From Salibacterium halotolerans (GTDB lineage: Bacteria > Bacillota > Bacilli > Bacillales > Marinococcaceae), in the NCBI RefSeq assembly GCF_900115625.1, contig NZ_FOXD01000026.1:1-45765 (forward strand): 45,765 bases of DNA. Reading direction: 5' to 3'. The notes beneath the pieces are model-generated. The model did not search any database, was not told the DNA's origin, and saw only the letters and a program-made list of their open reading frames with translations. Below are positions 27,626-36,787 of the stretch, in pieces; position 1 is the stretch's first letter, and each line of letters begins with the position of its first letter. The position numbers were made by a program, and so were the translations under genes.

Positions 27626-28660
27626 CTATTCACGCAGTGCTTCAAACTCATCGAGAAGGTTTGCAACGGCTTCATCCTGACGGTATTCTTCAATCATCGG
27701 CTGAACCGCTTTACGGAAAGGCTCTTTGTCCACTTCATAGAACTCTACACCCATTTCTTTCGCTTGGGCCTTTGCCTCTTCTACGGTTTCAGCCCAAATT
27801 TCCTTCTGGGTTTCCGTAGATTGTTCCGCTGCGGTTTTGATAATGTCCTGCTGTTCGGAGGAAAGACCGTTCCACGTATCTGCGCTCATTACGACAATGT
27901 CCGGAATACGAGTGTGCTGATCGTAGGAGAACGTTTTTGCCACTTCTCCGTGGTTTCCGTTCGTCAATGCTGTCGGGTTACTTTCCGCTCCGTCAATGAC
28001 TCCCTGCTGCAGGCCGGTGTAGATATCTCCGTACGGCATTGGTGTCGGAGAACCTCCCATCTGCTCCACCATATCAATCTGGGTTTGGCTGTCCATCACG
28101 CGGATTTTGAGCCCTTGGAGGTCGTCCGGATGTTTAATAGGCGTATCTTTCGTATAGAAGCTGCGGGCGCCGGAATCATAATACGTCAGACCGACAAATC
28201 CCTGATCTTCTGTACTTTGATACAACTCCTGTACCGCATCGGACTCCATGCTTTTATAGAAATGTTCCTGGTCTTCGAAGATATAAGGAAGACTGAACAC
28301 AGCATATTCCGAAGCGAAGTTTTCAAGAGCTCCGGCTGATACTTTCGTCATATCAATACCGCCGTTCTGCACCTGTTCCAGCACTTCATTTTCAGAACCA
28401 AGGGTGCCGTTCGGGAAGATCTGAACGCTCATATTGTCCGAATTCTCTTCCACCCGCTCTTTGAAATCCACCAGGCCTTTGTGCACCGGATGATCTTCGC
28501 CAAGATTGTGAGCCAGACGCAGGTTCTGTTCGCTGCCTGACGATGATCCGCTTCCGCTGCTTTCTCCTGAACTGCCTGACGTCTCTCCGCCGCTGTTTCC
28601 ACATGCTGCGCCAAATAGAAGCAGACTGCCCATACCAATTGCTTTGATATACTTTTTCAT
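27626..28660 (-). CDS. TRAP transporter substrate-binding lipoprotein (DctP type)
   Basis: A 344-residue binding protein. Lipobox GAAC gives a lipidated Cys20, followed by an unusually long Ser/Gly linker, then NLRLAHNLGEDHPVHKGL, FPNGTLGSENEVLEQVQNGGIDM, GLKIRVMDSQTQIDMVEQMG and PMPYGDIYTGLQQGVIDGAE. The Arg in KIRVM is the residue that pairs with substrate carboxylates in DctP proteins, fitting a uronate cargo. The frame runs upstream to 28798, but ATG 28660 has AAAGGGGAGAG before it and a proper signal peptide after it. Confidence 0.95.
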   Translation of the reverse strand: MKKYIKAIGMGSLLLFGAACGNSGGETSGSSGESSGSGSSSGSEQNLRLAHNLGEDHPVHKGLVDFKERVEENSDNMSVQIFPNGTLGSENEVLEQVQNGGIDMTKVSAGALENFASEYAVFSLPYIFEDQEHFYKSMESDAVQELYQSTEDQGFVGLTYYDSGARSFYTKDTPIKHPDDLQGLKIRVMDSQTQIDMVEQMGGSPTPMPYGDIYTGLQQGVIDGAESNPTALTNGNHGEVAKTFSYDQHTRIPDIVVMSADTWNGLSSEQQDIIKTAAEQSTETQKEIWAETVEEAKAQAKEMGVEFYEVDKEPFRKAVQPMIEEYRQDEAVANLLDEFEALRE

Positions 28661-28710
28661 GTTTACTCTCCCCTTTTTGAAATCCTTTTCATAAGATTGA
28701 TTTGATTCTC

Positions 28711-29565
28711 TTAAACGCCGGAGTAAGCGGAGAATCCGCCGTCCACCGGTACGACAATGCCATTTACAAATCCGGATGCGCGTTCGTCCACCAGCCACAG
28801 CAGTGTGCCGACGAGGTCCTGGGGCGTCCCGAACCGTTCCATCGGTGTCTGAGACAGGATTTTACCGGCACGCTCGCTTGGGCGTCCGTCTTTATCAAAT
28901 AATAAGTCCCGGTTCTGTTCTGTCTGGAAGAATCCCGGTGCCATCGCGTTCACCCGTACACCAGCTGCAGAGAAGTGAACCGCAAGCCACTGGGTGAAAT
29001 TACTAATCGCCGATTTTGCCCCGCTGTATGCCGGTATTTTAGTTAACGGCTGTACAGCATTCATGGACGAAATATTGATGATAGCGGATTCCTCATCCAG
29101 AACAGCCATGTCGCGTGCAAAAACCTGTGTTGGAACCAGTGTGCCGAGGTAATTCAGCTGAAACAATTCATTCACTGCCTGCGGGTCCAGATCAAAAAAG
29201 GTCTGGTTGTTTTCATCCTGCAGATCTTCCGGTGCAAACCTCTCCCCTGTTGTTGTTGCCTTCGGATGGTTGCCGCCTGCTCCATTGATTAAGATATTAC
29301 AGGGGCCGAACGTTTCCTTGACCTCTTCGTATACCTTTTCCATTGCCTTTTTATCCAGTACGTCTACACTGTATCCGAGACATTCACCTCCTTGATTCCT
29401 GATGCGGGCTGTCACGTTATCCACTTTTTCCTGGTTTCTTGCAAGAACCACAACGTTTGCGCCTGCGGCAGCGAGTGCTTCACTGAATACAGAACCAAGT
29501 ACGCCGCTGCCCCCTGTCACTACTGCTGTTTTGTTTGTTAAATCTACGTGAAAAGGTAATTCCAT
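28711..29565 (-). CDS. uxuB: D-fructuronate (mannonate) oxidoreductase, SDR type
   Basis: A 284-residue short-chain dehydrogenase: TGGSGVLG nucleotide motif (residues 17-24), NGAGG (94-98), Ser166/Ser167, Tyr180 and Lys184 in the catalytic set, and PVDGGFSAYSGV at the end. The large insertion around residues 100-130 is typical of the UxuB-like SDRs of Bacillus, unrelated to E. coli UxuB. It reduces D-fructuronate to D-mannonate with NADH. It begins 3 bases after the uxuA TGA, whose AGGAGAATGA serves as ribosome site. Confidence 0.88.
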   Translation of the reverse strand: MELPFHVDLTNKTAVVTGGSGVLGSVFSEALAAAGANVVVLARNQEKVDNVTARIRNQGGECLGYSVDVLDKKAMEKVYEEVKETFGPCNILINGAGGNHPKATTTGERFAPEDLQDENNQTFFDLDPQAVNELFQLNYLGTLVPTQVFARDMAVLDEESAIINISSMNAVQPLTKIPAYSGAKSAISNFTQWLAVHFSAAGVRVNAMAPGFFQTEQNRDLLFDKDGRPSERAGKILSQTPMERFGTPQDLVGTLLWLVDERASGFVNGIVVPVDGGFSAYSGV

Positions 29566-29568
29566 GTG

Positions 29569-30612
29569 TCATTCTCCTGTCTGTTCATGAAGTGTATCGA
29601 TAATGCCGTTTAGATAGGCAGCGCCGAGTGCTCTGTCGTAAAGACCGTAACCGGGCCGTCCGGTTTCTCCCCATATCATTCTCCCGTGATCGGGGCGGAT
29701 GGGTCCGGAAAATCCGGCTTCATGCAGTTTCTGCAGCAGCGCCGTCATATCGAGCGATCCATCTTTGATAGAATGAGAAGTTTCCTGGAACGACCGTGAG
29801 CCTGTCCACTTCACATTCCGGGCATGGACGAAATGAATCCGTCCTTTTGCTGCTTCAATAATGCCGTTTAAGTCATTGTCAGGATTGGCGCCGTAAGAGC
29901 CGGTGCAGAAAGTAATGCCGTTACTTGGGCTGTCGACCCGGCGCAGCATGTATTCCACATTTTCTTTGTTCGTTACGACACGGGGAAGTCCGAAAATGGA
30001 CCACGGCGGATCGTCCGGATGAATCGCAAGCAGTACGCCTTCTTCCTCCGCTGTCGGAACAACCTGTTCCAGAAAATAAATCAGGTTTTCCATGAGCTGC
30101 TCTTCGGAAATCGACTGGTAGGCATCCATGATTTTTCTCAAATCCTCTGTTTGATAGGACAAGTCCCACCCGGGGAGAGTCAATTCCCCGCTGAGCGGAT
30201 CTAGATGCTCGACTGTCTTTTCATCGTACTTCAGGGAGTTCGATCCGTCCGGCAGCGATGCACCGAGTTCCGACCGGGTCCAGTCAAATACCGGCATAAA
30301 ATTGTAACAGACGGTGCGGATGCCGGCCCGGGAAAGGTTGCGCAGTGTCTCTTTATAGTTCTCAATCCATTTGTCCCGGGAAGGCGCTCCCATTTTAATG
30401 TCCTCATGAACAGGGACACTTTCAATGACGTTCAGTTTTAATTCGTGGGCTTCCACCGTCTGCTTTAGTTGTTCGATTTTCTCCAAAGGCCAGATTTCGC
30501 CTGGCGGGATGTCATACACCGCGGAGACAATCCCGCGCGTATCCGGAATCTGCCGGATCTGTTCAAGGGTGACCGGGTCGTCTTCCCCGTACCACCGGAA
30601 ACTCATTTCCAT
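29569..30612 (-). CDS. uxuA: Mannonate dehydratase
   Basis: UxuA converts D-mannonate to 2-keto-3-deoxygluconate. The 347-residue TIM-barrel protein has the family blocks RWYGEDDPVTLEQIRQIP, LNVIESVPVHEDIK, LAIHPDDPPWSIFGLPRVV, CTGSYG, VHARNVK and IRPDHGRMIWGE; the His, Cys and Asp in them are metal ligands. Ribosome site GGAAGGAGGG is correctly spaced. Between uxaC and uxuB it completes the glucuronate-to-KDG route. Confidence 0.95.
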   Translation of the reverse strand: MEMSFRWYGEDDPVTLEQIRQIPDTRGIVSAVYDIPPGEIWPLEKIEQLKQTVEAHELKLNVIESVPVHEDIKMGAPSRDKWIENYKETLRNLSRAGIRTVCYNFMPVFDWTRSELGASLPDGSNSLKYDEKTVEHLDPLSGELTLPGWDLSYQTEDLRKIMDAYQSISEEQLMENLIYFLEQVVPTAEEEGVLLAIHPDDPPWSIFGLPRVVTNKENVEYMLRRVDSPSNGITFCTGSYGANPDNDLNGIIEAAKGRIHFVHARNVKWTGSRSFQETSHSIKDGSLDMTALLQKLHEAGFSGPIRPDHGRMIWGETGRPGYGLYDRALGAAYLNGIIDTLHEQTGE

Positions 30613-30633
30613 ACGTTTCTCCCTCCTTCCCGT

Positions 30634-32031
30634 TTACAGGTTGAAATAGCGTTTCGCATTGTAATAGCAGATGTCCTGCACGTACGTTTTTAACAGTTCC
30701 ATATCTTTCGGCGCCCGGCCGCGGTCCACCCAGCTGCCGATCAGATTGCACAGAATACGGCGGAAGTATTCATGCCGCGAGAAAGAAAGAAAACTTCTCG
30801 AGTCTGTGAGCATTCCGATAAATTGGCTGATCAGGCCGGTATTGGCGAGAATCTTCATTTGGTTTTCCATGCCGTCGATATGGTCATTAAACCACCAGGC
30901 TGTGCCGAACTGGACTTTGCCGGGAATTTCAGCATTCTGGTAGTTACCTGCAGCGGTTGCCAGAATGTAATTATCACGGGCATCCAGGCTGTAGAGCACG
31001 GTTTTCGGCAGGACATCTTTTGCTTCCAATGCATCCAGGAAGAGAGAAAGCGGTCTGGCAAGCAGATCATCGCCGATGGAATCAAAACCGCTGTCGCCCC
31101 CCAGCTTTTCAAACATTTTCGAGTTGTTGTTACGCTGAGCGCCGATGTGAAGCTGCATCACCCAGTTTTTCGCCGCATACATCTCAGCCAGACTGAGCAG
31201 GGTGTATGTCTTATACTGCTGTATTTCTTTTTCATCAATCGGCCTGCCCTCGCGTTTCTTTTGAAACACCGCTTCTGCATCCGTTTTCACGGAAGGTTCA
31301 AAAAACATGGCGGTAATACCGTGGTCTGCGCTGCGGCAGCCGAGAGAATCAAAGTAGTCGATCCGGTCCGAGAAAGCCTGAAGCAGATCATCCATTGTCT
31401 TGATCCGGAAACCGGCAGCGGATTCCATCGATGTCAGCCAGTCTTCAAACTCATCTTTTTCAATCTGTAATCCTTTATCCGGACGGAACGAGGGCGAGAC
31501 TGTGACATCAAAATGTTCGTCATGAAGCTTTTTATGCGACGCCAGATCATCGGCTGGATCGTCTGTTGTACCGACGAACACCACATTGTTGCGCTTTAAG
31601 AGAGACCGTGCAGAAAACTCAGGCTGCTGCAGCTTTTCATTGGCTTCTTTCCAGATTTCCGGCGCTGTCGTTTCATCAAGAAGCTGATCTATTCCGAAGT
31701 AGCGCTGCAGCTCCAGATGGGTCCAGTGATAAAGCGGATTCCCAAGAAGCTTGGGAACGGTGGCCGCCCATGCCTGAAACTTTTCATAGCTGCTTTTATT
31801 TCCTGTGATATACGCTTCGTCGATGCCGTTTGCTCTCATCGCCCGCCATTTATAGTGATCACCGGCGAGCCAGATTTCAGCGATGTCGTTATAATGTTTA
31901 TTTTCCAGAATTTCTTCCGGTACTAAATGGTTATGGTAATCAATAATCGGCATCTGTTTGGCGTAGTTGTGATACAATTCCTTTGCCGTTTCACCTTCCA
32001 GCAGAAAATCGTCGGATATAAACGTTTTCAT
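30634..32031 (-). CDS. uxaC: Glucuronate (uronate) isomerase
   Basis: UxaC isomerises D-glucuronate to D-fructuronate (or galacturonate to tagaturonate). The 465-residue amidohydrolase-superfamily protein has the metal-binding IDYHNHL near residue 30, then GTTDDP, LHIGAQRNNN, GTAWWFNDHIDGM and GMLTDSRSFLSFSRHEYFRRILC. The frame starts with GTG 32043, but GGAGAG overlaps that codon. ATG 32031 (MKTFISDDF) matches relatives. First gene of the operon, just downstream of the ROK operator. With UxuAB present and UxaAB absent, glucuronate is the likelier substrate. Confidence 0.94.
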   Translation of the reverse strand: MKTFISDDFLLEGETAKELYHNYAKQMPIIDYHNHLVPEEILENKHYNDIAEIWLAGDHYKWRAMRANGIDEAYITGNKSSYEKFQAWAATVPKLLGNPLYHWTHLELQRYFGIDQLLDETTAPEIWKEANEKLQQPEFSARSLLKRNNVVFVGTTDDPADDLASHKKLHDEHFDVTVSPSFRPDKGLQIEKDEFEDWLTSMESAAGFRIKTMDDLLQAFSDRIDYFDSLGCRSADHGITAMFFEPSVKTDAEAVFQKKREGRPIDEKEIQQYKTYTLLSLAEMYAAKNWVMQLHIGAQRNNNSKMFEKLGGDSGFDSIGDDLLARPLSLFLDALEAKDVLPKTVLYSLDARDNYILATAAGNYQNAEIPGKVQFGTAWWFNDHIDGMENQMKILANTGLISQFIGMLTDSRSFLSFSRHEYFRRILCNLIGSWVDRGRAPKDMELLKTYVQDICYYNAKRYFNL

Positions 32032-32067
32032 AAATACAGACACTCTCCGATCACGAGCTCAAAAATT

Positions 32068-32086
32068 ATTTGTTTACTAAACAAAT
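32068..32086. promoter_or_regulatory. Operator palindrome for the divergent ROK repressor
   Basis: ATTTGTTTA-C-TAAACAAAT is a perfect 19-bp inverted repeat. It lies just after the uxaC -10 and upstream of the ROK regulator gene. Its TTTGTTTA arms resemble XylR/ROK-family operators. Binding would block uxaC operon transcription. Confidence 0.7.
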
Positions 32087-32096
32087 TATTAATTTT

Positions 32097-32125
32097 ATAC
32101 TATATGTAAGCGGTACATTTTTCAA
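32097..32125 (-). promoter_or_regulatory. Probable promoter of the uxaC operon
   Basis: Minus strand TTGAAA (32120-32125), 17-bp spacer, TAGTAT (32097-32102). The operator palindrome begins about 10 bp downstream, at the expected start of transcription. A cre-like TGTAAGCGGTACA (32105-32117) in the spacer is one base short of consensus. Confidence 0.5.
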
Positions 32126-32168
32126 GACATTTTTAAAAATTTTTTCGAAAACCTTCACATCCATTTTT

Positions 32169-32177
32169 TGTTATAAT
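32169..32177 (+). promoter_or_regulatory. Extended -10 promoter of the ROK regulator gene
   Basis: TGTTATAAT is a perfect extended -10 (TGnTATAAT). There is no good -35 at 17 bp, which extended -10 promoters tolerate. Confidence 0.6.
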
Positions 32178-32209
32178 AGTACTGTAGGAATAGATTAGGA
32201 GGAACCGAT

Positions 32210-33415
32210 TTGGATACAGGTGATGCAACGTACATTAAACAGCTGAACAGGAGAATTCTAATCGAAGAAATCATTAAGAATATCTCGTTATCGAGAAGTG
32301 ATCTATCACGGAAGACCGGACTCAATAAAGCAACGATCTCGGCCCAGGTCAGTGAGTTGATCAATGAACAAATTGTCGTCGAAAAGACAGAAGGTGAGTC
32401 AGTAACACGCGGACGCAAACCGATTCTTCTGGAAATTAACGGCGGCGCTGGTTACAGTGTTGGTATAGATATTGACGAACATAACCTTCACTTTGTTTTC
32501 TGTAATTTAAAAGGTGAATTGTTTCATAAAGAAGGCATTTCTTTGAAAACAGTTGATTTTGATGAGGTAATGAAGCAGTTACTGGATTACCTGTCCCCTG
32601 CCGTCTCGACGTTTAATGGACAATTTGAACCTATCGGACTGGTAGGCATAGGAGTGGGAATTCACGGTATCGTAAGCAACGAAAATCAAATTGTCTATAC
32701 GCCGAAACAGCAGTGGTCCCATTATCATATTACAAACCTGCTGAAAGAACATTTTGACACACCGGTCTATGTAGACAATAACGCCAATTTAAGTGTGTTC
32801 GCTGAACAAGTGTACTATGAACATATCCCCGACCTTTTCTGTATCACGTTTTATTCAGGAATCGGCCTTGGTATCATGAACAACTATCAGATCTACCGCG
32901 GATATCAGGGGTTCGCCGGGGAAATCGGTCATATGATTGTCGAACCGGGAGGCCTCCCCTGTCCGTGCGGAAACCACGGATGCTGGGAACGGTATGCGTC
33001 AGAAAAAGCGTTACAGCAGCACCTCAAGGAATGGTATCCTGATGACGCGCCGCTTGAAACCGTGCAGCATCTACTCCAAACCAATCCGGATCATGAAGTG
33101 ATGGAACAATACCTGGATTATTTCGCTGTCGGTCTGAACAATATCATCAACATCTTCAACCCGGAAAAAATCGTTTTAAACGGCACTATCATTAACGGAA
33201 ACACGGCGTTCATTGAAAACCTGGAACAAAAACTTGTGTCCAAGTTCAATAACTACCTCGAAATCCGCGCTTCGTATCTTGGGGAAGATGCCTGCGCTCT
33301 CGGGGGTGCTTCCGTAGCGCTCAAAAATTTCTTCGGTGTAAATATGCTGAATCACGTAAATTATCATTACTTTAAATCAGATATGCTGAAACCGAAACGT
33401 TCCACCTCGTCTTGA
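32210..33415 (+). CDS. ROK-family transcriptional repressor of uronate genes
   Basis: A 401-residue NagC/XylR-type regulator. It has an N-terminal winged helix (SRSDLSRKTGLNKATISAQVSELI, about residues 27-50), then a ROK sugar-kinase-like domain with VGIDIDEHNLH, GVGIHGIV, VDNNANLSVFAEQ and the zinc motif CPCGNHGCWE. The start is TTG 32210 behind AGGAGGA (32197-32203). It is divergent from the uxaC operon across a palindrome with XylR-like arms, so it most likely represses that operon and is released by a sugar or uronate ligand. The ligand is not deducible from sequence. Confidence 0.9.
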   Translation: MDTGDATYIKQLNRRILIEEIIKNISLSRSDLSRKTGLNKATISAQVSELINEQIVVEKTEGESVTRGRKPILLEINGGAGYSVGIDIDEHNLHFVFCNLKGELFHKEGISLKTVDFDEVMKQLLDYLSPAVSTFNGQFEPIGLVGIGVGIHGIVSNENQIVYTPKQQWSHYHITNLLKEHFDTPVYVDNNANLSVFAEQVYYEHIPDLFCITFYSGIGLGIMNNYQIYRGYQGFAGEIGHMIVEPGGLPCPCGNHGCWERYASEKALQQHLKEWYPDDAPLETVQHLLQTNPDHEVMEQYLDYFAVGLNNIINIFNPEKIVLNGTIINGNTAFIENLEQKLVSKFNNYLEIRASYLGEDACALGGASVALKNFFGVNMLNHVNYHYFKSDMLKPKRSTSS

Positions 33416-33430
33416 AAAAGGCATAAAACA

Positions 33431-33467
33431 GAAAAACCCGGACAATCCATGCGCGGATTGTCCGGGT
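33431..33467 (-). terminator. Terminator after the SLH protein gene
   Basis: A 13-bp perfect stem (33436-33448 with 33455-33467, ACCCGGACAATCC) followed by TTTTTC on the minus strand. It probably also ends the converging ROK regulator transcript, though that strand has no T run. Confidence 0.85.
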
Positions 33468-33515
33468 ATCATATGTCCAAACTTCATGTATCTTTTAACG
33501 CTGTGGCAGGCGTTT

Positions 33516-35231
33516 TTATCCGCGCCACTGCCATTGTTCTTTCAGCACTTCTGCACGCGCACCGATGCCTTCTTCCATTTCCACCGGATACCGGCGGTGC
33601 CACTCCATAAATGTTCCGTTGTGTTCCAATATAGTAATTCGGTACGTGCCACCCTGCTCGTTCTCAAAACGAAGCTCGTATTCCCCGAAATCAGGATTAT
33701 CGTTTTCATCCACGAGCTGCAGATTTACGCCCTCCTGGTCTGCGTAATCGCGGACACTTTGAATCATGTCTTCCAGTGATGTTCCTTCTTTTTTACCATA
33801 AGAAGAAGAGATGAAACGCCAAACCGGTTCGTTTGTCGGTTCCGCCTCTTCTGTAAATGCAGCCGAAACAACTACACCGTCTGCAGCACCAGAGGAGGTG
33901 TTTTCTACATCAAAGTACTGCGGCACGTACGTTGTAAACGGCATACCGGCTTCATCCATCAACGTAAACATTTCTTCTTCCTGCATACCTTCGATGTCGA
34001 AAGAGAACATCTGGGTTTCAGGGCGGGCCGTGCTGTTTTCACCACCTGTTCCGAAGTTTTCCCAGGGGACCGTGTATGTCGGGATGCCAGCAGCGTAAGG
34101 CCCTATTTCATAAGGCTGAAAATATACAGCCGGACCTTCTTCTGTCACATAAAATTGATCCGTGGCAGGGTCAACGCCTTCAAAATCGACAATCAATTCG
34201 AAGGATTCTCCGTTATCCGGCGCCCCGGAGCGTATTCTTTCGTTGAATACAACAGCGTAGTTTGTTTCTGCATCAAAGAGATCCTGCAGCTGCACGCGTT
34301 CCCCTGTCCCGGGATCAAAGGTGTAGGCTGTCTGATGACTCATTCCATGTGCGCCTCCGGTGAATTCATACGATTCAAACACGACACTCAGATAGTCACC
34401 GCTGTTATTCTCCACCCGGTAGTCCTGCCGGTATTCATAGGCTTCTGCCAGGTGTTTATCCGGCTCCTGTTCTGAAAGCCTCACTACTTCCCGGCGGCGC
34501 TCGGCAGCCTGCTCTGCCTGCTCTTCAAACGTTTGATTTATGGTTTCTTCCACGTCAACACTCAAGCCGTTAACCTTTGGATAATACACACCATCTGCTT
34601 CTTTCTGCGGCAGCACAGCATAAGGCGCGCGGAATGACTCGTCTTCCGCCCTGGCGAGGAACACTCCGAACTGGGCACGCGTAACGGTCTCGGACGGCCG
34701 GAATGTCAGATCGTCGTATCCTGTGGTGAGGCGGTGTGCGGCGATGGCGCTGATCTGCCCTTCTGCCCAGTATCCTTGAGGCACATCTCTATAATCCACC
34801 GATTTCATTCCCTGCAGATCATATGACCGGGTCAAAATGGCGGCCATCTGCGCGCGTGTGAGCGGTTCATTCGGATGAAACGCCTCCGTGTCCGCGAAAT
34901 AGCCTGCTTCCACCGCCGCGGCAATGGCCGGGTACGCGCTGTCCGACTTTTCTACGTCGCTGAATGAAACAGACTCCGGATCAGCTGTATCCAGACTATG
35001 AATCCGAGCCAGCGTGCGGGCAGCCTGGGAACGGGTGATGGCATCGTTCACTCCGAACGCCCCGTTCTGGTAGCCGTTCATTACATTTTCACCCGCCAGA
35101 TAGCTGATTTCCTCCTGGGCCCAGAATCCTTCGGAAACATCGGAAAAAGAAGCAGCTTCTGCGACAGCGGGAATGGAGAATGCCACAGTAGTCGTCAGTA
35201 CGGCTGCCCCTGCCATTTTTTTCGTTTTCAT
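33516..35231 (-). CDS. S-layer-homology domain protein with DUF4163/DUF3298-like region
   Basis: A secreted 571-residue protein. The signal peptide ends near residue 26 (AEA before ASF). Three SLH domains follow at ~29-76, 90-136 and 147-194, each with FSDV/YRDV at the start and ITRSQ/LTRAQ/VTRAQ near the end; they attach proteins to pyruvylated cell-wall polymer. Residues ~210-400 resemble the DUF4163 plus DUF3298 pair found in PdaC and RsiV (ETINQTFEEQAEQ, FTGGAHGM, DLFDAET, FQPYEIGPYAAGI). The C-terminal ~170 residues are unassigned. ATG 35231 follows AAGGGAC; upstream in-frame codons overlap the neighbouring gene. Confidence 0.85.
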   Translation of the reverse strand: MKTKKMAGAAVLTTTVAFSIPAVAEAASFSDVSEGFWAQEEISYLAGENVMNGYQNGAFGVNDAITRSQAARTLARIHSLDTADPESVSFSDVEKSDSAYPAIAAAVEAGYFADTEAFHPNEPLTRAQMAAILTRSYDLQGMKSVDYRDVPQGYWAEGQISAIAAHRLTTGYDDLTFRPSETVTRAQFGVFLARAEDESFRAPYAVLPQKEADGVYYPKVNGLSVDVEETINQTFEEQAEQAAERRREVVRLSEQEPDKHLAEAYEYRQDYRVENNSGDYLSVVFESYEFTGGAHGMSHQTAYTFDPGTGERVQLQDLFDAETNYAVVFNERIRSGAPDNGESFELIVDFEGVDPATDQFYVTEEGPAVYFQPYEIGPYAAGIPTYTVPWENFGTGGENSTARPETQMFSFDIEGMQEEEMFTLMDEAGMPFTTYVPQYFDVENTSSGAADGVVVSAAFTEEAEPTNEPVWRFISSSYGKKEGTSLEDMIQSVRDYADQEGVNLQLVDENDNPDFGEYELRFENEQGGTYRITILEHNGTFMEWHRRYPVEMEEGIGARAEVLKEQWQWRG

Positions 35232-35254
35232 ATGAGTCCCTTCTTTCTTACGTA

Positions 35255-36208
35255 TTACCCCGTCGCTTCCGCAATCAACTGGAAGGACTGTTTTCGTTTC
35301 TCCCAAGATGGAATGGACGAAAATAACATGATTTCGTCTGCTCCGTATTTCTGCCGGCAATCCTCCAGCTGTTCCTTAACCGTGCCGGGGTCTCCAATGA
35401 TCATGTCTGCCTTCATGGCTTCCATCTGTCTCTCTTCCTCTTTCGTCACCGGAGCGGCATTATCCTTCTTCACATTCCAGCGGCACGTTTCATCGGCCGT
35501 CCGTTCCGCCTGTTCCGCATCCGGCGCACATACCGCCGATACCGCCGTAATCACGTCCGGCCTCTCCACCAGGCGTCCGGGAGTGAAGTGCTCCCGGTAC
35601 TTGAGAATAATCTCTCGAGCATCATTGTCGCTCATAAAGGCGGCAAAGGCGTAAGCCGTACCGAGTTCAGCTGCAAGTACCGCACTCTTTTTACTCGTAC
35701 CGAGCATCCACGGCACCGGAGCTGTGTCCGGCACCGGAGAAGCGGACAGGGGCGCATAAGGATTCGGTGAAGGATAATCGTCTTCCAGGAACTGGAGCAG
35801 CTCCTGCGTCAACTCATGCATCCTGCCAACATTCTGTAAAAAGTTGTCGGATAACGCACCCGCGGCTTCCGCGGATCCGCCGGGAGCCCGTCCAATGCCG
35901 ATATCCACCCGTTCTGGAAAAAGCGTCGCCAGCATATTATGTATTTCGGCAACTTTAAATGGTTTATAATGCGGCAGCAGCAAAGCTCCTGTGCCGATTC
36001 GGATGGTGCTTGTCCGGGATCCGATGAGAGGAAGCAGCACTTCCGGAACGGATCCTGCAATGCCGGTGATATCGTGATGTTCGGTTATCCAAAAGCGGGC
36101 AAACCCCCACTGATCAGCCATCCGTGCCAGCTCTACCGTATCCTCGAGCGCCTGTTTTGACGTTCTGCCCGGCAGGACCGGAGACTGGTCCAGAATACTT
36201 AATCTCAT
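35255..36208 (-). CDS. Luciferase-like monooxygenase (LLM class flavin-dependent oxidoreductase)
   Basis: A 317-residue TIM-barrel flavoprotein of the bacterial luciferase-like superfamily, MsnO8-like subgroup. It shows LSILDQSPV, DQWGFARFWITEHHD, VLLPLIGSRTSTIRIGTGALLLPHYKPFKVAEIHNML and RVDIGIGRAPGG, all characteristic. It presumably uses FMNH2 on an unknown substrate. ATG 36208 is preferred over the GTG/ATG further upstream because AGAAGGAC sits before it. It ends 23 bp from the SLH gene start in the same direction, so read-through is possible. Confidence 0.88.
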   Translation of the reverse strand: MRLSILDQSPVLPGRTSKQALEDTVELARMADQWGFARFWITEHHDITGIAGSVPEVLLPLIGSRTSTIRIGTGALLLPHYKPFKVAEIHNMLATLFPERVDIGIGRAPGGSAEAAGALSDNFLQNVGRMHELTQELLQFLEDDYPSPNPYAPLSASPVPDTAPVPWMLGTSKKSAVLAAELGTAYAFAAFMSDNDAREIILKYREHFTPGRLVERPDVITAVSAVCAPDAEQAERTADETCRWNVKKDNAAPVTKEEERQMEAMKADMIIGDPGTVKEQLEDCRQKYGADEIMLFSSIPSWEKRKQSFQLIAEATG

Positions 36209-36356
36209 GATTGTCCTTCTTTCCGTCATGATTCTATCACCCGCTATTATACACCAATTTCATTCCCGCCGCATCACTGCAGAGGTCTATCTCGAAACGA
36301 CACGGAGCAGATGATATGATACAGGTATATCATCAATGAACTGGGAGGAATGACGA

Positions 36357-36779
36357 TTGAAACATAGAAAACCGGAAAAAATTCTTACGATCTGCGGCAT
36401 CGTCTTATTTGTCATAGGGTCGGGGCTTGTTTTTCTATTTGGGACAGTTATTACCAATACCGATTTCGAAACGTTTCTCAATCAATCCATGCAGCAAAAC
36501 CCGGCACAGGATATTCCGGAGCAGCAATTTCAAACGTTCTTTGAACAGGCTCAGTCCATTAACTACGGGATGCACACCGGGTTGATGCTGCTCGTTGCCG
36601 CTGTTGGGGTGATTGCCCTGCTCAGGCGTACGGGTGACATCATGTCCGGCATTTTTCTTCTCGCAGGTACAGGGCTCACCGTGCTCATTTTCTGGTGGCT
36701 GATTGTGCCGTTTCTGCCCGCCCTGCTCTATTTTGTCGCAGGATTGATGTTTCTGCTGCGGAAACCGAAGACGGCCTGA
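36357..36779 (+). CDS. Small four-helix membrane protein (DUF4064-like)
   Basis: A 140-residue protein with an N-terminal Lys/Arg-rich start, one membrane helix, a ~45-residue outside loop rich in Gln/Phe (QNPAQDIPEQQFQTFFEQ) and three more helices. The layout resembles DUF4064 proteins of Bacillaceae; function unknown. Start TTG 36357 is supported by GGGAGGAA at 36343-36350. Confidence 0.7.
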   Translation: MKHRKPEKILTICGIVLFVIGSGLVFLFGTVITNTDFETFLNQSMQQNPAQDIPEQQFQTFFEQAQSINYGMHTGLMLLVAAVGVIALLRRTGDIMSGIFLLAGTGLTVLIFWWLIVPFLPALLYFVAGLMFLLRKPKTA

Positions 36780-36787
36780 GCCGCGTT

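Noticed and set aside
27575-28339. A 254-codon plus-strand frame opposite dctP
   Set aside because: Antisense to a clear TRAP binding protein; no domain and no ribosome site.
30772-31470. A 232-codon plus-strand frame inside uxaC
   Set aside because: Antisense shadow of the glucuronate isomerase gene.
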